Shown piece by piece: positions 61,801-64,000 of a DNA stretch of 64,000 bases; position 1 is the stretch's first letter; every line of letters begins with the position of its first letter. Under the pieces are notes generated by a model that did not search any database, was not told the origin of the DNA, and saw nothing but the letters and a program-made list of their open reading frames with translations. The stretch lies in NCBI GenBank assembly GCA_001600455.1, contig BCKC01000001.1, forward strand, positions 7,499,899 to 7,563,898. The letters are read 5' to 3'. A program made the position numbers and the translations under genes. This stretch comes from Endocalyx cinctus. Taxonomy: Eukaryota; Ascomycota; Sordariomycetes; Amphisphaeriales; Apiosporaceae.

Positions 61801-62579
61801 AGGTCGTGAATATCCTCAAATCGGAGTGGCTTGGGTGGAATGAAAGGCTTGGTCTTTGGTGCACCAACTGGTTGGGCAACATTATTCTTTGCTCTCTTCA
61901 CAAAAGACGAAGGTCGTATATCCCCCCTAACTGGTGATACATTATCATCCGAACTATCGTCGACTTTCTTATAATCCTCAACTAAATCGTCATCTGATAT
62001 ATCCAAATACTGCCTCTTCTGACCTGGTCGACTCATCTTGACGACAGGTGATTGGGCTGCAGGAGGCTTAAAAGAAGTACCCGCAGGAGCCATGAGAGAT
62101 CCCATTTTCCCTGTTATTCCTGGTTTCTTATCCATACTGGTGAAATTTCGCGATTCTGATTTGGGTTGGAATGGAGATGAAGCAGGTACTTCCACAGTTG
62201 ATATTGGAGAACTAGGTAGTAACGGAGAGGAAGAAGCGGGATGTAGTGTTGTTCGTGGTTTGACAATTTGGGTTGGCTGAGTGGTTCTGTTGATTATCTG
62301 AGTGGGTTGAGTGGTTCTGCTAATCAACTGAGTGGGTTGAGTGGTTCTGTTGACTATCTGAGTAGGCTGTGTTGTTTTGTTCACCAACTGTGTCGGTTGG
62401 GTGAAATAAGGTGAAGAGAAGGAGATGTCATCGTTCGCCAGCTCGTCTAGCTCGTCATCGTCCAATATTTCTATTAAATTTTCTGGTTTGCTCTGGGGTT
62501 GGGTTTGCTTGTTCTGTGTTCCACCTTGGCGCCCTGAAGATGGGGTATTCTTGCCCGATCCTGACGATCCTCGAAACAT
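58842..62579 (-). CDS. FUN30: Fun30/SMARCAD1-type Snf2 chromatin remodeller
   Basis: ATP-driven nucleosome remodeller acting in heterochromatin silencing and DNA-end resection. Single exon, 1,245 residues. The N-terminal 400 residues are disordered and carry an array of about five ten-residue TQPTQ repeats (residues about 60-110). A CUE-like helical segment lies near HDLRLRHLTKDCHKIVSK. The Snf2 ATPase follows: LKSYQLLGLNWM; Walker A in ADDMGLGKT near residue 717; DEGH (near residue 826), the variant of the usual DEAH motif seen in Fun30 proteins; LSGTPVQNNL; then the helicase C lobe with VFSRFELVIDIL, GAGGTGLNLT, and motif VI ASNRAHRIGQTREV near residue 1166. The segment SWFEAFQAASYVIQQCEKRG before the ATPase is also typical of this subfamily. 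ATG at 62579 heads MFRGSSGSGKNTPSSG. Convergent with the coiled-coil gene. Confidence 0.93.
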   Translation of the reverse strand: MFRGSSGSGKNTPSSGRQGGTQNKQTQPQSKPENLIEILDDDELDELANDDISFSSPYFTQPTQLVNKTTQPTQIVNRTTQPTQLISRTTQPTQIINRTTQPTQIVKPRTTLHPASSSPLLPSSPISTVEVPASSPFQPKSESRNFTSMDKKPGITGKMGSLMAPAGTSFKPPAAQSPVVKMSRPGQKRQYLDISDDDLVEDYKKVDDSSDDNVSPVRGDIRPSSFVKRAKNNVAQPVGAPKTKPFIPPKPLRFEDIHDLRLRHLTKDCHKIVSKTKPGITVQACKDAILEGVGWQVSRAVDKLLGRDKPAKTLSSFSKSTSATKLNNASAAGSTTPSLTRASSTKSLNPTKNNLPLSSNNSFSKPSSNYTQNSLQSFVQSKFPKESTSQTSSHPLNSQSSDSMTVAGTKPPPKRRLIQGRRNRSQSPPQVFSISSSATSPPTTPALSEKDSPIRENHFTNLDSTSVPSIETSPDASPEPAAKPRRRLQRGRRNRTPSPPIQIDLDEVSLAGAEPDSRLSRKRKVEVDSDDDDELKPAEEILDPITIESSQASSSSDGLDREERETVLTYLNTSSAEELASISGFPVADARLMIEARPFKRIEQAEKVVRKTNIKSKTKAKRIEIGSLIVEKLSSWFEAFQAASYVIQQCEKRGAALNKIMSTWSMDKNGRTVDGVDLPITQKPGLMDDSMSLKSYQLLGLNWMSLMHSKRFSGILADDMGLGKTCQVISMIAHLVESYDDATDARPTWPNLVVVPPSTFENWLAEFERFAPGLSVCLYSGSTRHDIDVDEVQSSHVVLTTYSQVEKNKEDLRWLQALEPYAAVFDEGHKLKNRNTLVYKQMMRVPTQWRLILSGTPVQNNLKELLTMLHFVEPDLFREDDFERLSTIFEAKVPNREVHNFAALAKERVANARAIMAPFILQRRKDNVLELPKKTERNEVVEMHPEQEAIYDEIKNRYLLSKDAKKKSTIKDTNSWIQLRKAAIHHQLFRRHFTDKRVERMTNLLWKHCSEEELGVQTKEDRHKELFIKDLKERSDFQLHLWCKEFPKVLGQLDIPHLSWEESPKVQKLLELIRGYMKTGDRVLVFSRFELVIDILRETMHHANIPYCELTGGTATADRFPEMERFTNDPSIPVFLLTTGAGGTGLNLTAANKVILFDQSDNPQDDVQASNRAHRIGQTREVEIIRIITKGTVEGLIYNSCVKKLMLAACVEGQFEVDDEDGALSVEQECRKQMLMDNEGASQTG
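62257..62401 (-). repeat. 30-base minisatellite encoding TTQPTQ repeats in FUN30
   Basis: About five 30-base units with point differences each encode QPTQ(L/I)(V/I)(N/S/K)(K/R)TT. The array is in frame and lies in the disordered N-terminal region. Every unit holds at least two Thr-Gln pairs. Confidence 0.9.
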
Positions 62580-64000
62580 GTTGTCGTGAATTAATCTTAA
62601 TCTTTTTGGTGTAAGTCCTTTCTTTTTCGGAATTAATAAATGAAAGGCGAGGTAATACTATTATTTTTGCTTATATGTTCGATTTCACCTCTTTCGAGTC
62701 GGTAATGGAAGAAGGCCGAGGAGAGAAAGAAGAGGTGAATTTTGGGTTTAAAATATATATAAGCCCAGCCACTCAGGAATTATGGGGAGTTGTTGTCTAA
62801 GGAGAAGATCGGTTGAAAAATTGGTCTGTAGAAAGAAAAGAGAAAAAGAGGGAGAAAAAAAAAACACCTAGCACGCGCACAAACCCAAAGGAATCCTAAG
62901 CTCTCTAAAGATGAAGATTGCCATAAGATAACCAATAGTATTGTGTAGTATATGCAATCCCGTGTTTCAATTGCAACAAGGTGCTATGTTCTTCGTGTAT
63001 ATTCGTGATCTTCGTGTTCTTCGTTGGTAATTTTCTTTTTTTGAGTCAAGTCATAAGGGAAATGATTAACCCTTATCATAAAGTCAAAAATAACGATGGA
63101 GTTTAAAATACCATAGAAGGGCAGACAAAGAAAGAGAAAGAGAGAGAGAGAGAGAGAGAGACGGAGAGTCAAACAGAAGACGTTGTCTGCTATTGAACGA
63201 AGAAACGCGAAGGGTGTACTGAATGAAGTAAAGACATATTAAGAAATTTATTTAGTTTGAATGCGGAGGGTGGAGACAGGTGGTATACACAGTAGTGTAG
63301 AACAAATCGGTTGTCCTGTGGACGCGACTACGCGGTGAAGCTAAGGTCACGGTATCAGGTGATGAGATTCCTTGCTTAATTGGTTTTGTTGAGCCCTGTC
63401 AGTACCTAAGCATACGCTATGAGTGCTATCTCCAAGGCCTAGTACCTAGCAGTCTACGTTACGATAGCAGCCCTGCAGCCCTAGAGAGTAGCTAGATGAC
63501 TGGCTGACTAGCTGGCTAGGTTATTTCAGTGTAGAACAATGGCCCGAGCTTCTTTCACGCTAAAACTACATGTGTTATCCTGGCCCTTCATTTCATCATA
63601 CCCATTTACATATCCATCCCATACAGTAGCTATCCTACCTTCAAGAACAACTTCTTCTACTACATATACATAAAGAGACAAGGACCTTTGTATATTTGAT
63701 TGTCCTTAACGTTCTGTTGAGGAAAGAAAAATAAATCACTGTCCTTTCATTGTGTTGAATTCAGGTTTGTAAAGGAATAGGGATATATATATATATACAC
63801 CCAATATATCTAGTTTGAATTGTTTGACACGGACTAACATACTTTTCTAGTGTCCTTTCTAGCATTGAAAACCTCATCCTTAAATCAGGAGGTAGAGATT
63901 CTCATATCTATTATCTGGCATTGTGAGAGACTTGAGGATATTCAAACACCTCCAAGATACCTCTCTGCTTGATTCAGAATTATCACCATCAAGAGGTCTT
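62580..64000. other. Intergenic region to the end of the window
   Basis: AT-rich DNA beyond FUN30. It contains a (GA)n microsatellite at 63139-63161 and an (AT)n patch near 63784-63797. No gene is supported; any gene further on lies outside the window. Confidence 0.5.
63139..63161 (+). repeat. (GA)n microsatellite
   Basis: About eleven uninterrupted AG units in intergenic DNA upstream of FUN30. Confidence 0.85.

Overview
This window looks like nuclear DNA of a filamentous ascomycete (Pezizomycotina, most likely a sordariomycete). Most genes carry short introns (about 53-200 bases) with GTANGT-type donors, CTAAC-type branch sites and AG acceptors. The gene set is typical of that group: an AA9 cellulose monooxygenase, a CYP52-like P450, a GH20 hexosaminidase, Nab2, Hem14, a Bem3-type RhoGAP, Pxr1 and Fun30. 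Coding blocks are GC-rich. They are separated by AT-rich spacers of 1-6 kb full of homopolymers and microsatellites. No rRNA, tRNA, CRISPR array or intact transposon was found.

Layout. 0.9-3.1 kb: an aromatic aminotransferase-like gene (+), tail to tail with a CYP52-like P450 (-, 3.4-5.1 kb). 6.6 kb: a possible 55-residue small gene (-). 7.2-9.1 kb: secreted beta-N-acetylhexosaminidase (-). 12.0-13.7 kb: NAD(P)-type aldehyde dehydrogenase (-), facing away from a Nab2-like CCCH protein (+, 15.1-16.8 kb). 17.6-19.8 kb: protoporphyrinogen oxidase HEM14 (+). 20-30 kb: a gene-poor tract with at least one decayed multi-exon gene, a small intact-looking two-exon gene and an isolated coding fragment, all on the minus strand, followed by AT-rich DNA. 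30.1-36.2 kb, all +: a CorA-like membrane protein, an AA9 LPMO and a nitronate monooxygenase. 36.2-41.5 kb: empty. 41.6-46.6 kb: a PX-PH-RhoGAP protein (+) whose first two exons lie well upstream of its long ORF. 48.3-48.9 kb: a low-complexity protein (-). 49-55 kb: almost empty. 55.2-56.4 kb: PXR1 (-), divergent from a three-exon coiled-coil gene (+, 56.9-57.9 kb). 58.8-62.6 kb: Fun30/SMARCAD1-type remodeller (-).

How the genes relate. There is no convincing biosynthetic cluster or operon-like system. Housekeeping genes (HEM14, NAB2, PXR1, FUN30, BEM3) are mixed with secreted or oxidative enzymes (GH20, AA9, P450, ALDH, nitronate monooxygenase) that suit a plant-debris or wood-associated saprotroph; that lifestyle is inference. 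The most interesting points are exon structures that a plain ORF scan misses (a 37-base exon in the aminotransferase, upstream exons of the RhoGAP, a whole gene at 57 kb, 24-base and 23-base terminal exons in PXR1), possible alternative mitochondrial leaders on two enzymes, a Gln-to-Glu change beside the copper site of the AA9 protein, a TQPTQ repeat array in Fun30, and a pseudogene whose two stop codons both look like CAG-to-TAG changes.
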